The position numbers and the translations under genes were made by a program. A stretch of 64,000 nt of DNA from Psettodes erumei (lineage: Eukaryota > Chordata > Actinopteri > Pleuronectiformes > Psettodidae): assembly GCA_016785225.1 (NCBI GenBank), contig JAFBJZ010000880.1, positions 2,046,001-2,110,000 of the forward strand. The letters run 5' to 3'. The notes under the pieces were generated by a model. That model was not told the origin of the DNA. It saw only the letters and a list, made by a program, of their open reading frames with translations, and did no database searches. Shown here one piece after another: positions 11,981 to 25,650 of this stretch; position 1 is the first letter of the stretch, and each line of letters opens with the position of its first letter.

Positions 11981-13913
11981 CCACAGAGTGCAAACAAATC
12001 CTCTCGCCACAGCCAAAAGGAAAATGTCATTAAAATATGCTCTTTAATATAGACCCACTAGCACTGACAGATAAACACAAACATATCCTTTGTCATTAAA
12101 TGGAAGATGAGAGCTGAATGTTAATTTACTCAATCTATTCAGCGATCAATAAAAAGACTCAAAGGTCAATCAAATTAGCTCGCTTGCTTGAATCTGCTTC
12201 ATTCCTCAAAGGGATATAAATGTACAGTTAGGTAACTTTCACAACGGCCATTTAATCAGACGTAAGACCCCCACCCCAACTTCTACCGTCAATATTCGGC
12301 GAGGTGGAAGAATCAGCGAGTAGGGTGCTGACACTGAATTAAATTAGATCTCACCTTGAATGAAGTATTTTATGCCGTGACGCCTAAAGCTTTATGGCTC
12401 CAGCAAAAAGAAAGCTGTCGGCAGTTTGCATCCATTAACACATTTTATTGGAGGGCTATGCATATGTTATTGTAGGGTATGACTAGATTTAAGTTTGGCA
12501 CACTCCCGCACAAGTCCCGGTGTCATTTATGTAGCATGGTAAATGATTCATGAAGCATGATGAAGGCTTTGAAGTTATATGACTGGTGTATGTTTGAAGG
12601 TCATTTTGAACTGTTGATACTGTTCAGATCAGTGTTGCTTTCCATGTTAGGTTAGATGAGCGTTCAGCATGACCGCTGCTTTTAGGAAGTGGTTTTCTAT
12701 TATTTTACAAGTGAAAGGAACAGAGGACTAACACTGCTGCTGGTTCAATATAAAGGAGCGTACTGAGCACGGGTGTTTGTACGTGAAGGCTGTCAGTATA
12801 AAGCATAAAACATGGAGCAAGATTTCTGTAAAGAGCAATCATTGAGCTTTTTTAAAATGTTTTAAACGTCAGAACTTTTATAAGGTGAAGAAATCAAACG
12901 CACAGTGCTGCAGCAGCTACTAAAAGACAGCAGCACATTCCACAGAAGGAGCACAAGCGGCTCTTTCCGAAAGGTAGTGGAGGCATGGCTCTTATATAAA
13001 GTGTCACACTGATTTACAGCCTGGAGCCGCTCCGCTGAGTGGAACACCGGCTCTCCAGAAGCGTACAATGTTTGTCAGAAAATTTTACACATCCAAATGA
13101 GTTTCATAATGCATGAGATCGATCAGTTCTGACCCAGTAAATGCTGCTCCCACCCATCCCTCCAACACGATGCTGTCTCTTTAATCTTTTGCAGGTAGAG
13201 TTGTGTAGTGTCACCTCACAAAAATATATGTGAAACTCAAATTACTTTGAAAATTGAAAATATAAACTACTTTCTTCCACAGCTGTACAAATACAAAAGA
13301 CCTAAAGAGGACATTGTTGATTTCCATGCATGCAATTTTCTTTCTTTTAAATAGTTAATTGCTTTAATGCATCTTTAACTACATTTGTTCAAGTTTCATG
13401 CACATGTCATACAAAGATTTTTTTTTGTTAAAACCACCAAATCATACTGGATATATTGGCAAAGGCTGGCCACCACACACAACTAGTTTTTGTGAGTGGG
13501 TTTCAAATAGCAATCATTTTCATCATTCTGCTTTCATCATTTTTTTCATTTTAAAAGTCTAAAGAAAACAGAAAGTAATGAAAATGCCCAGCACAATTTC
13601 CTAAGATCCCTTAAATTACTTTTATTTATTTTAAAATTGCCTTTTTTTCCCCATTTACCAAAAAACCAGTACTGCTTTACTTTCTGTTAATCGATGATTA
13701 TTTCTACTCCAGGGGAAGCATTACTGCCATCATGTTTTCTGAGTTACATTTACTTCTACTTCTTGTCACAAGTTTAATTGGAGACACAGTTTTTAGCATG
13801 TGCACATCAACGTGTGTTTTCGGATCTTTTACACAAGTGAAGGTTCTGCTCAATAAGTCAAAGTCCTAATTTATGCAAAAAGCCCCCCTCATAATAATAT
13901 TGGATCATTATTC
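11977..13913. other. Non-coding stretch, nothing recognised
   Basis: AT-rich sequence with no recognisable gene, transposon or RNA. Confidence 0.45.
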
Positions 13914-14062
13914 CAGATTGTTACGTGCCCTGCAGTAGGGTGCTCTGTTTTTCTCTCTTTCTTTTTGGTCCTCCCCTTCCCTGGCTCACACCTGAGCAGG
14001 CTGACCAGACTCCTGATTGGGCCCTTCAGAGGCTGGGCGGCCTATCACTAACCAGGAGACCA

Positions 14063-14068
14063 TATATA
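14063..14068 (+). promoter_or_regulatory. TATA-like box inside the solo LTR
   Basis: TATATA within CATATATAGC, correctly placed upstream of the AATAAA for a U3 promoter. Whether it is active is unknown. Confidence 0.4.
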
Positions 14069-14446
14069 GCACCCACCAGAAAACTCCTCCGGCTGTCTCT
14101 CATTTCCTGTTTGTTCACTGGTGTATGATGGTATATGCTGGAGGTTCAGGACTAGGTGAGCATGGGGCGCCCTTTACGTTTACACACACATAGAACTAGT
14201 TTTGTCTAAATCCCTGGGTTTATCGGTTGGTGCCCCCCCTGTACTGTTTTACTGAAAACTTTTTTTTTTTTTAGATAAGTGAGATCATCTTTTGTTATTT
14301 CCTAGTCAGGGAGTGTAGTGAGGCCCTGTTTTGTTTGTATTGATTTCTTTTGTTTGGCACAACCACTGTCCTGACTTCCACCACACCATTTTGTAAATTT
14401 TTTTGTCACTGTGATCTCTAAATTTTGGACTGTGAGTCCCCCTGTA

Positions 14447-14452
14447 AATAAA
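14447..14452 (+). terminator. Poly(A) signal inside the solo LTR
   Basis: AATAAA followed by T/C-rich sequence (about 14473-14491), as expected at the R-U5 part of an LTR. Confidence 0.4.
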
Positions 14453-14534
14453 TTAGTTCATACCGCTGCAACATTCTTCCTCCTCCTTTTGGCTGTCGCG
14501 TTATGGTTCCGTTTACTGGGCCACATTAACAGAT

Positions 14535-17500
14535 AAGAACAATTTCCATCTTGTTCATACTGCAGCTACTTCTTGACCTTAGTATAACTACTTTGAAGTA
14601 CTTTTTTCACATATAAAATGTTTTTGTCTGATTTAATCTATGAGGATGCATCTTATCTGCGAAGAAACTACAAACTTTAGCTATACAATAAAGGACATGG
14701 ATTAAAAAGAACAATATTTGCCTCTGAAATACGGAGTAGAAGTACTTAAGTACAATACTTGAGTAAGTGAATTTAAATTTTTACTTTCCAGCACTGGTTT
14801 ACGTTTACAATATAAATAGCTAAAATATTACAATCATGTCTCAGTATAATGCAAAACTATATAAAAACACCATAAACTACAACCACCACAATGATCATAC
14901 AGTTGAATCAATGGTTCTCTGAAAATCAAACATTGTAGTATTGCAGGTAATGAAAGAAAGTGACCCCAAACAAGACCCATTCAGTCTAAGAGGAAATGAC
15001 CCCTAATTGCATACTGGCCAGAACCTGCAAGTTCCTATGGGAGTTGCATTTTACTGTTCTGCTCCTCGATGTTACAAACTGGCACTCACGAGAACAAGCC
15101 AGAGACAGATATGCTGACAGTCGAGTCATCCGGTCAAGTGCAACAAAGTGCCATGAAATAATTATGTGACAGTTGCACAAGCTTGAAATGTCATTTCCTC
15201 TGTTGGAAAAGAAACATCTCCATTTTGTCCATTAAAGCTGTGGTTAAAACAAAACGGCTCCAAAGTAAAGGATCAAATGTTGAACAAGAGCCCAAATAAA
15301 ACATTGAAGCACCAAGCAGGAAAGCAATAAAGTGGCAGCCTCATGCAGCACTGAGAGATGTGGTTTCTGAGAAAAAGGGCACAGAGACTCTGTAATGTGT
15401 CTAGGTAAAGTAGTCGTAGTTTGGAGCCATGAAAGGAGAGGCTGGAGATGCTCTTATGCATTAGGCACTTGTAATAAATTTAAAAAGGTTTGCACAGAAG
15501 TGAAGGCACAGTAAAGGAGCAGACACTCTGATGTATCAGGTGCTCTCACTCAGAAACATCAATTCAAACTTTTCAAAGCCAGAAATTTTATACTGACATT
15601 TTTTTGTGCTACTTAGGAATTGATGCATTTTTGTCACTAATTTCAAAAAGTGGGTCATCATTCTCTGAGGTGGCACCCATTTTGACAGCCAGTGAACGAG
15701 CCGCAGGTGCAATCTGGATCCAGAAAAAAGAGGTGTTTTTATCTGCAATATGTCAGTAAAACGGAAAATATAACTGCTTATATTACATACATGCTACTGC
15801 ACAAGCACTTTAGGATTGGACGTATGATACTGAGCATGAAAAGTGACCGATTAAAACAAATAGCCAAAGCATCCCCGGAACAGGCGCTGCCATCTGGGGC
15901 TGGTGACGTCAGCTGGAGTCCGCACAGCAGTGATCAGGGGACTGGAGCAGCGGCTATCGAGGTCCCAACCCACCAATCCAAGTCAATCTCAGCTGTCATT
16001 CATCACATCTTGCCCTGTTTAATAGCATCAAACAGCTAATTGAAAACACTTGACCAATGAAAGAAACCATCTTTGAGAAATCTACTTGGCGTGTTTTTAC
16101 TTTTCTACTTAGGACCGTGTCCCATCCGCTAACATGAAGGGGGGCAGGGTTTATGAACTATACTGCAGCCAGCCACCGCTGGACTTCACTTCTTTTGGGG
16201 AGCTGTCCATCTATATACAGTATTGATTCAGACCAATGTCTGCTGGATGTGTACTTTTTCCTTACACATTCACACCAACACCTTTTTATAAGCTACTTAT
16301 GCATATGTCACTGTTTCCAGCTTGTTGCACTGCTCGAAAGTGGCCAAATGACAATGAATGTGGGTTGAATTAAGGTCTGCTTATTAGGTATTTTGAAATT
16401 AGAGAACAAATAATACTCATAGATTTAAGATTTAGTCCAAGTGAGAACATGATCTGCGGACTTTATGAGTTCTGTTCTGTATTTCAGAATGCACTCAGTG
16501 CCCCACACAGCATCCTACCTTTTTCTTTTTTAATCTTTTCCCCGAAGCAACAAGCTTCACTTTTGTTTTGTTTTGTTTCCTACACTTGAGCCTCAGCATG
16601 GCAAGTAATCACCGCTGGGCCAAGAAGACATTTGTAACTTTTCGCTTGTTTTTGGATGAACGAGATCAGAGAAAACAAATGAAGAAGCCACGGTTTGCCG
16701 AACGGCGCTGTGCTGCGAGACAAATCCAGGCGACAGGAGATATGAGGGGGCTTCACACGGTGTCAGCTGGACTTTGGCGGCGGCTGTGGATTCGCCACAG
16801 AGGCCGCTCAGAGAAGACTCGATGTCGGACAAAGGGAAGAAAGGCTTAGACATTTACATGTGCTTTCTTTTCGCTTCGCCTGCTGCTGAGATTTCTGTCT
16901 TTTGAGGACACCTCTTCCAGCCCTTTGCATCGAAAAACTGACACTTCTGCCTCTGATGTTGACCTGCCCACTCCTGCTCTTTCACCTCACACCTTTTCTT
17001 TGAATGCAGGTTCATTTATCCTTGAACTCCTGCAGCTGGACTTATGAAAAGATGCTTTGATCCTTATCACGGAGAACATTTGTTCCCACAAGTAAGTGCT
17101 TCCAAGTAGTCACAGTGCGTGGGAGGAACTGCGGCATCATGACGGGGATGAAAGGAAGAAACCCTCGCCCCGAATTCAATTCACTCGGTGCTTCCTGTTA
17201 GTGCTTGTGCAGGGTCCCTGCATCAGCTGCAAATGAATAGGAAAAAAAAAACCTATAAAAATTGAATTTCTAAGCCTTTAGGGGAGAGCTGGGATGGTAT
17301 GCATGATTTCCCTTCGCATTTGGCTTTTAAACAAATGCTTTCCACACACAAAGCTTTCTCAGCATCACGTGTTACATCTGTGTTGTTTCGCATTTATTAG
17401 ATTGGAAAACACAAACGCCTGGTCACGTGACAGATTCCCTCTCAGGTGGTGATTTTTTCCCTCATCTGCTTAGCTTGCCACGCTGCGTGAAATGGCACAT

Positions 17501-18272
17501 TATTAAATTCGTAGGGGTGTAACAGCAATTGAGGCACACCGGCTATTATTTAAGTACTCAGTCTCCCACCTCTTCTGGAATTGTCTGTCTCAGTGAAGAT
17601 TTCCTTTTTTCCTTATTCATACTGCGATCGCTCAGCAGCAGCTTTAACAGATTCACATCCTCGTAGATAAAAATTCAGAGTGCAATCCCGCCCACAGGCC
17701 TGGAGATTGGCATGTGATACGCAACTTGAGTTGGTTGAGTGGATTCCAGCTGGGAAAATCAGCTACTGGTAGTTTGTTTTTATCAAGCTTGTTTTCCTGA
17801 CCAGAGAGTGGAAAAATGTCTTTTTTTAATGATTTTGAGAATCTTACAGAAAATCACATGCTGCCACTTCCCTTGTGCACTTGGTTTAGGTTGAAAAGCC
17901 CATTAAGCAGCAGTTCATAGAGGTCCAGAGCTCCTGAGCAAAAACACTGTGGAGGGATGCGTACTTTGAGTCCTGAACTGCACATATGCATTTTGAACAG
18001 AGATATTTTGATGTCTGTATTTTCATACAAGATGAATGAAGTCTCTTTTTTAAAATGAGAGAACCATTTAACAAAGGAATTCATCCTGATATACAACTTT
18101 TACTTGGTCTTTCAACTGGAAACTGAACTTTAGATTTGTTATCATTTGTTTTTCATTTTTCATGTTTGTCAGAATGTAATGAAAAAAATGGCACAAGGTC
18201 TACTTATGTCCTGCTAACTAAATAATTTGGGGCTCAGCCTCTTCAATACAATGCATTATTAAACACTGAAAC
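14535..18272. other. Non-coding stretch, nothing recognised
   Basis: No gene recognised. The open frame at 16568-16849 is basic (RKQMKKPRFAERRCAAR) but has no family resemblance, and I treat it as chance. The 17080-17800 part is less AT-rich and without repeats, so some of it could be regulatory. Confidence 0.4.
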
Positions 18273-18360
18273 AGCGGCTCTCAAACTTGTTGCCTTCTGA
18301 CCCCTTAACAAAAAAGCAGTGCCTTGATCCTCATCCCAGTTAGGTTAGCAGTGGGGGGGT
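18273..18360 (+). repeat. hAT-like terminal fragment
   Basis: CAGCGGCTCTCAAACTTGTT followed by a TGACCCC motif resembles the CAGNGGTTCTCAAA ends of Charlie-like hAT elements. Only this end is recognisable. Confidence 0.35.
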
Positions 18361-18736
18361 CAAATTATCTAATATTTCACAACTAGTTGACCACTTGTGG
18401 ATACTTGAAAAACGAATCATCTAACAACCCTCAAATTTATCTTGTGACCCTTGAGAAATTGATTGTATGGTACCGATGTTTAGTTACAACTAACTCGACC
18501 AGCTCTAACAGTAGCACACTTCTATACTTGTGCTTTAGTGAGGTTTTATCGCAGGGATTTTACTTTTTTTTACATTTTTTTTTTAAATCTTGGGTCAAAC
18601 TTTAAGGCATCATTGAGCCACTGTTTAACCAAAAGAACTTTGCTTTCCTCAGCTGATTGGGTCTTCTTTTTTTAACCAGTCCAGACTATGTTGATATCAT
18701 CTTTTTGTGTACAGCATAATCGCTGTGCATTGTGAT

Positions 18737-18773
18737 GGCTGATGAATGCTTGTGAGGGCTGATGAATGCTTGG
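18737..18773. repeat. Short 20-bp tandem duplication
   Basis: The unit GGCTGATGAATGCTTG occurs twice with a 20-bp period (18737 and 18757). Confidence 0.8.
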
Positions 18774-20245
18774 CCGTACGATCATTCAGTGTGATTATTA
18801 TCAAATGACAGACCGGACTCCACTTACATGCAAGGCACTGCCTGTCCTCTCTGCTTGTAAATGATATTCTCAGTTCTCACAGGTATAATTATTTTTTCAC
18901 AATAACACTACACTTGAGGGCATTTTTGACCTGTTGTGTTTTTTAATGTTGTAAATGTCCTTCAAAAGTGTAGCTGAGCTTGCTCTGCTTTTATCTTTTC
19001 ATGCAACTTTTATTGAGGTTGCTTTATCTGCTCAACTGAAAGTGGATGATTTGTGTGTTCTACATCTTTGGGCTGTGACTTACACCCGGCACAAAGCTTC
19101 CCCAAGCGGAATGCAAGTGTCTTTGGGTTCAGACCAATGCAGTCCTGTTCAGTGCTCACATTGTTTGAATAGCAAATGCCCTTGCACCCATCTGAACACC
19201 CATGGGGAGCATATTTGCACAGACCCTCATCGAATTGAGCAGATGAAGGAATGCTTATCATTTGATCCCTTTTGGACATGAAAACCATGAAGTGGCCTTT
19301 TCATATGTTTGGATGACAGTTCACGTGACTCCAGGATTAAAGCCTCTTTACCTGACTAACTGTGTTTTACAGCAAAGAGCTGCCAGCGAACTATAACCTG
19401 CTGGTCCAAATTGATTACAACTGGTCACCTGCAGAGCCCCATGAGTGTGGTGAGGAAAAGTACTCAGTGCAGGTTGACAATGCTGCGGACTGTGTATACT
19501 CACTGTGATTACAGGGGAGGGGACCGGCGTGAGAGGCTCTTTAGCTATTAATTGGTGTGCACTTTTCTCACTTATTTTTCTGCTGCCGTTGCGCCATGAC
19601 GGCACATCAGACGTACAGATGAAGGCGGGCACCATGCGGTTGAGCAAGATTGCGACAGGAGCCAGAGACAAATATCTTCCATTCAAAGGCCACTTCAAAG
19701 CCATGCAAAGACCACGATGTTGATATTCATGAGCTATTTCTTTTTTTTTTTAAAGTGACTGAGTTCGGTTGCTTGTTATTCCCCCGCCACCCGTCCCTCC
19801 TCCTGCTGGATAAGCCGGCTGAATATTGCATCGAAGAATGTTAAATCGTGCCTGAGGGGTGTGTGCGAAGGGTTGACACATCTGAATGATTGATACAGCT
19901 TCATTGTGAGCATCTTCGATTGGAAAAATAAATGAGGGAAGAGGGAGTCACAGTGGGTAATAAATGAATTTTGCCTACGGTGAAGACGGGTCTGTTCCAG
20001 GTGGTGGAAGCAAAGGTTGAGCGAAGATGAAACATTTCTCCAAAAAAGTGCATTATTTAAAACTAACAAACAGAAGGAGATATGTCGCTCCATGTTGATG
20101 GAACAAGTTTAACAGCTGCATAAAAACCTGGATTATTTAGCATTCAGAAATAATAATCACCATCTATATGAGCTTTAAACAACCACCAGGAGTGGCCCAA
20201 AGACACTCTGAAATGTAGAGTAGCCAGGGATGGAACCATCCACAG
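18774..20245. other. Non-coding stretch, nothing recognised
   Basis: No convincing exon, transposon or RNA gene. Confidence 0.4.
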
Positions 20246-20295
20246 TTACTTACTTACTTACTTACTTACATTCTAAAAAAACACACACACACACA
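20246..20295. repeat. (TTAC)n then (CA)n microsatellites
   Basis: Six TTAC units at 20246-20269, then seven CA units at about 20281-20295. Confidence 0.9.
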
Positions 20296-21182
20296 ATCAA
20301 TTCTTTACATAAGTTGAAACTTTTGCAAATTTCTGAGCAAACCAAAAGTCCTTATTCTTGCATTGTATTAAGTATAACTGGGTCAACACTTAACTGTTTA
20401 ATCAGCAGCAGAACTAAAAGATCTCTCAGTTTCGACCCGTGCAGGTGTTGGTCGGGATCATGCAATACACTTGAGCATCTTTAAATATAAACATTGTATG
20501 GGCGCGCTTTAACTTGCGGGGGATTTAAGTCAAAGGGGAAACCGTCTCGCAGTCATGTCTCCACACCACATGGTAAATACACATTGCACAGTCTGCTCAG
20601 ATTAATTAGATGTGTCACTTCACAGAGCACTCACATGACATATTGTCACAATATGTTGTTTTGAAAGCAGTGGATTACATGAATATCCCTGAGCCCTGGT
20701 GGTAATGAGCACTTAACTGGAGCATTATTTCTTCCTCAGACATGGAGCTATTGCTTATTTTTGGAGAGCAAAGTTTTTCTTCTCCTTGATCCTTAAATTA
20801 GTCTAATAGATCAGAGTCGTGGAAGTCCGCACAGGCTGCGGGAACAGGCTGTGAGTTTTGCACTTAAAGAGTAACAGAGTGTGCTTTAGAACTGGATTTC
20901 TTGTAATTTGTCCTGTTTTGGTTTTTGTGCACAGAATGCATCACATGCATATCTTACCATACATATAGTCTTTAGTTCTTTTTTGGACTTCTGCTGTACT
21001 CCTCTCCTGCTGTTATTTTTGTATCTATTAACACTGCATGTGTTTCCATATTTATTGCTCACAATTTGTTGTTCTTGACTAATTAAAACTGACAGCACTG
21101 GGTAACACCATACACATATACTACACTTAGGGTCTGTTTTATTTGCTTGTTCTGTACTTGTGACATTACAGGATCTTCTTCA
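20296..21182. other. Non-coding stretch, nothing recognised
   Basis: No gene or repeat recognised. Confidence 0.4.
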
Positions 21183-21211
21183 GTGTGTGTGTGTGTGTGT
21201 GGGGGGGGGGG
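21183..21211. repeat. (GT)n followed by G11
   Basis: Nine GT units run directly into an eleven-base G tract. Confidence 0.9.
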
Positions 21212-24200
21212 TACCAGCTGTGGTACAGAAGTCCATAAAAGAAAAACAAAGAAAAGGAGGGGAAAAAAAGGGAAAATTTGATGAATGAGCAAATTGCTGC
21301 ACCTGGAAAAAAAAATCCACCAGAACACAAACTGTGGTCATGACCCATGTAGAGAGGTCTCAGGAATTCAGCCCACAAGGATCACATTTAATCACGGCGT
21401 TCACTCACTGGGCTGACGACGAATTTGAGAGGGGGAAGAGAGTTGCCGAGAGACAAGTGGCACCTTGATAAATGATAAGTGGCTGCTGATCAGCCCGGGG
21501 AGAGCAGCACGCGTCCGAGCAGAGCCACGCAGCTAACGCTGACATTATGGAAACAGACGTGGCATGACGTGTCCGCATACGCAGGACAGGAAACCGTGGC
21601 TGCTGAATATGATTTTCCCCACGATGCCACCTAGATGTAACACCGGTGCTGCTCATCCCTTTTTATCTGCGAGTGTTGAATGAAGCCCAAAACTGTTATT
21701 TCAAAAAACAGATTAAAAAAATGTCAACGTGTCCTGATATTCTTTTAAATAATCCATGTGCTGGTCTCACCTCCCTGTATGCCTCTGATTCAAACACAGC
21801 TTTGTGTAAATCAGTTGATAACGTATAATGAGAACAAGCCTACATTTGAATACTAACTACCCATCAATAACTGTAACCTAATCAGGGGCTACTCAGAGGA
21901 TGTATGGTAATAGTAAGTAGGTACCAAGAACTAACACAGTCCTTGTAATAACTCTTTCTTCCAGAAAAGTCAGTTTTTGATCATGTGTGATAGTGTGTTG
22001 AAGAGGTGTTGATTCACATGTTGTGATAATTTGTGGAGATGCAGTTTCAACTGGTTTTGAGCTGCACTGCACTGCTATCTCGCATTCACCCTTACCCGAT
22101 GTTGTGGTTGTATGCTGTTGTATGATGTGAGTACAGCACATGCAGCAGGACAGTAGGCTTTCCCCACCGGCCCCTCATGTCAGTTCCTCTGTTTTCGTCC
22201 AGGCATTCCTTTTACCTTCCCCGTCTGAAGTTGTTCTTCTGCATGTGCCTGTATGTGAAAAGCCGGTTACAACTCCAGTGTATGCATGGGAGACAACATT
22301 TGCCATCTCCTGGAGAAATTTACCTGGGGAAATCAGGCCTCCCTAATCCCCTGCCGTAACCAGGTTACACGATGTTGAAGAGGGAGCAGGGAGATGAATG
22401 AACCGTGATATACTGCGTTTCTAAACGACATTTTAAAAAACATAACGAAACTCAGTTCATCCATTTCTGTTGGTCAGTGTTGATACTGTGGCGGCCGCCA
22501 AATATTAGTCACAGTGTGGGAGACCCTGTTTTGTCATCTTCATATATCTTAGAAGAACTCCATACTCCTGACATCGCTCCTCCTCTGTCAGTACGCCCAA
22601 TTTACCAGGAGTCATTGTCATGTTGCAGTAAAGTGGTATCAGGTGAGGTAATATCAGAGCAGTAGTAGGAGTAGGGGTACATGAGCAGGGTGATGCTGAA
22701 TGCTGGTTTTGGTATCTGTGTTGTTGTGTCTGCTCTCTTTAACTGACATTCTCTGACAGAGAAAACACAAGAGGGAGGGAGGGTACATTTAACAGAGCAA
22801 AGGTAATAGTACCCCTCTCTGGCCTCTCCTCAATCAATGATGTGGTGAGGACATATGCACCTGCTATTTTTATACACCACTATCAGTGTAGTTACCAGCC
22901 TCATCTGTCGCTCTTCGTTTGCAAAAAAACAACTCATATTTTTTCCTCACTTCTGGTTTTGGTGTTTTCCTATTAAAAAAAAGGCCAATAAAAACAGGCT
23001 CTTCCTGTGCCAGTGTATGAGTGGTAGTGAGTAAAAGGCACACTAACAAGAATGGGCTTTCTCAGAAATGGTAAAAAAGGAAGCCCATTTCCAAATCCTA
23101 ATGTGGAGGGCAGGGCTGCCAGAGAGGAGGCAGTCATGGCGGCAGGCAGTGGGATTGGTGGGATTATAATGACTGTTGGAAAGGGAGAGAGGTGCAGATG
23201 GGCTGTGGGAGGAAACCGGGTCCAAACCCAGTCGTGGAAATGGTGCCGTTTCACTCAGCAGAGCATCATAAATCCAATTAAGCACTCAAATCCAAATTAA
23301 TACATGCACAAGCACACACAGAGAGTAGGAACATACTGCAAGCAAAAAATATTTGTTCTCGGACAGAAAGAAATTCATCAACCAAATTGGCATCTGTATT
23401 TCCTGAGTATTAAAAATCCAAGCGCCAAGCGGTGCTGTCTTCTGTCTTCGTGGCCTTCTTACAAGAAGGACAGAGTTATTGCGCTTCATAAGTTCAAAAC
23501 AAAATGCAGGTCCAGATCATGGAGAAGCACAAAAACATACAAACAAACTAACCTCAACAGTTTCATATCATCTGAGATCATAAAATCCCCACCAAATCGA
23601 TTTTTGACATTCTTCCATCACTGGCCCAACTGCAGCAATTTCATACATTAGCTGCCAGGAATCAATCTTCAGTAGAAAGAAACGTGTTACGAGTGATGCA
23701 GCTTATGCCTTCAACTGCGTGGATTTAAGCATTATTTATGATGCCCTCCAGCTGTCAGTGGTGGATTTCTTTGTTAATGACCAGCTTAATGCTAACGCTG
23801 ATACTGATCCTGGGAGTGTTCCAAAGAAAAGTTTCCACAGCGCGTTCTGTGGATTGTTGATGCAGCCAAAAGCCTTTCAGGATCAGTGTCATCTGTCACA
23901 ACTTTCATTTTGGTAATTTTGACAAACACATGTTCTTGTTGCAAAAAAAAATCCCTGCTTACCCTTACCTTATCACTTACCCAGAATGCAACTATCACCC
24001 ACCAGTAGTTCAATTAGAAATTCAGGTGTGTTAGTATAACAGCGAATGCAGTCTGGAGTTGCAAGCTTCAAATAGACATAAGGAGCAGGCTGCAGAGGTC
24101 TGCTAAGCTTCTTCTTTCCAACTGCACACCCCCGGCTCCCAGCAATATACAAGCAGTTGTGTGACAGATTCAACTGAACTAGACTGAGAGATATCATTTC

Positions 24201-25079
24201 AATCAAAACAGGATTTCTTAATTTTGTTTTTTACAGTGATAAATAACGATTATTTAAAAAAACATCAGTATGTTCCAAAGTATAAATATTCCATATCGCA
24301 TGGAAATGGCACATAAAAGTATTCAAATGTTGACACAAATTGTGTCAGATGACAACAGTTTACAATCTGCAGATGTTTGCTTTTCATTTGTTCTTTAGCA
24401 GTTTGACATTATGTATGATAAGAATATGATGACAAATCGTGCCCAAGCTTTTTAAAGGCTACAGCTGAAGTTTAAACTTGTCACAAAACAAGAAAAACAG
24501 GAGAAATGCTGTATCTCATTTTCCCATTCATTTTTCCCCAGCTGTGCGCAGCCTCCCTCCCCCCCAACACTGATGGTAATTGGTTTGATAAGCGATGACA
24601 AATGGTACGGCGTTTGCAGAGAGCAACTTAACATCCTGCTAAATCGTGGGAAGGAAGAAAATGGCTCAGATCTTTCCAGCCAGCAGCCCGGCTATTCTCC
24701 CTACATCTCTCACAGGTCTGTCAGATTCACTCTATGGGACGCCTGTGTGCCAGGAAAAATACTCAGCTTTATTGCCTTTCCAACATCAATTTAATGTCTC
24801 ACACAAAAAAAAGGCAGGCATAGTGGGCTGAAAAATCACCTCAATACAAAATGCAAAATCCATTCATGTTTAATCCCTCTGCCTCCTCTGGTGTGTTTTA
24901 GAACATCTAGTCCTGATGTGGGAAAGCAGTTTTGTATTTTCAAAACAAGAAGGAAAAGCACAAGAAAAAGGTGCTCTGCCGGAGTTATGAATTGGGTGGA
25001 TTGATCGTACGTATAGGTATAATGCATTGTTGGGTAAACAACCACTCTTTTTGATGCCTCACCAGCACTGCCATTTAAT
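21212..25079. other. Non-coding stretch, nothing recognised
   Basis: No recognisable exons, RNA genes or transposons. Short open frames are not supported by composition or family resemblance. Confidence 0.4.
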
Positions 25080-25650
25080 CACACCGTGAGTAAATATATG
25101 AATTCCTGCTCCTGAGCTGCTCATTAAGGATGCTCACCATACGGCTCCTTCCTGAAACGAGGCATTTGTGGCTTCGGCAGCGAGAGTAATGACCATCATT
25201 CATGCTGCCAGCTTTCATTGCCTGGTGGCGTGTTTAGCTGCACATACTTGAGGTTTTTTTTTTTTGGTGGGGGCGGGGGTTGTATTTAATCATCCCCGGG
25301 GAGAGATTTGCCTTGAAAATCACAGGCAAAGTGATCAATGACTCACACAGACAAGCAAAACACTCAATCTGGGCATCACTCACCAAACATTTCCGTCCGG
25401 CACTTGACGTCTGCTTTTACGTGGATGCACATATTGTGGGATGAGATAACTGAGTAGTTTAAAGAGGAAACTTTCACAAGGATATTAGCTGAGAAAAGCA
25501 AGAAATGTGATAAAAGTGGCAATAAATGGGACTCGCACTCGCTCGTAATGATAGCATATCATCGTCACATATCTGCAGCTACGGTGACTCAGCAATTAAT
25601 AAGCGTAATTAGAGACTTCACCTCCCACCTCTGTCGTTCAGAGGTGTGAT
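25080..25650. promoter_or_regulatory. Candidate conserved regulatory segment
   Basis: A repeat-free, GC-balanced segment with dense homeodomain-type cores, including CAATTAATAAGCGTAATTAG (about 25593-25612), plus ATTAAGG and TTTAATC. The look is that of vertebrate developmental enhancers, but this is a composition and motif impression only; conservation was not tested. Confidence 0.25.

Larger units (their letters stand above)
13919..14529 (+). mobile_element. Solo LTR of an LTR retrotransposon
   Basis: A 611-bp block begins TGTTACG and is flanked on both sides by the identical 5-mer CAGAT (13914-13918 and 14530-14534). Inside it are a TATA-like box (TATATA, 14063-14068) and, about 380 bp later, a poly(A) signal AATAAA (14447-14452). 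This is the U3-R-U5 order of an LTR read on the + strand. No internal gag/pol coding region follows and no second copy was found. It is therefore most simply a solo LTR left by recombination between the two LTRs of an inserted element. The 3' edge is slightly ambiguous because the sequence TTAACAGAT could also give an LTR ending in TAACA, which mirrors the TGTTA start. The superfamily is not determined. Confidence 0.6.

Noticed and set aside
16568..16849. Basic open frame, possible small nuclear protein
   Set aside because: No recognised domain and an overlapping frame on the other strand of the same length; no exon signals that convince.
20246..20295. CRISPR-like spaced repeat
   Set aside because: Simple TTAC and CA microsatellites without spacers, in a vertebrate genome.
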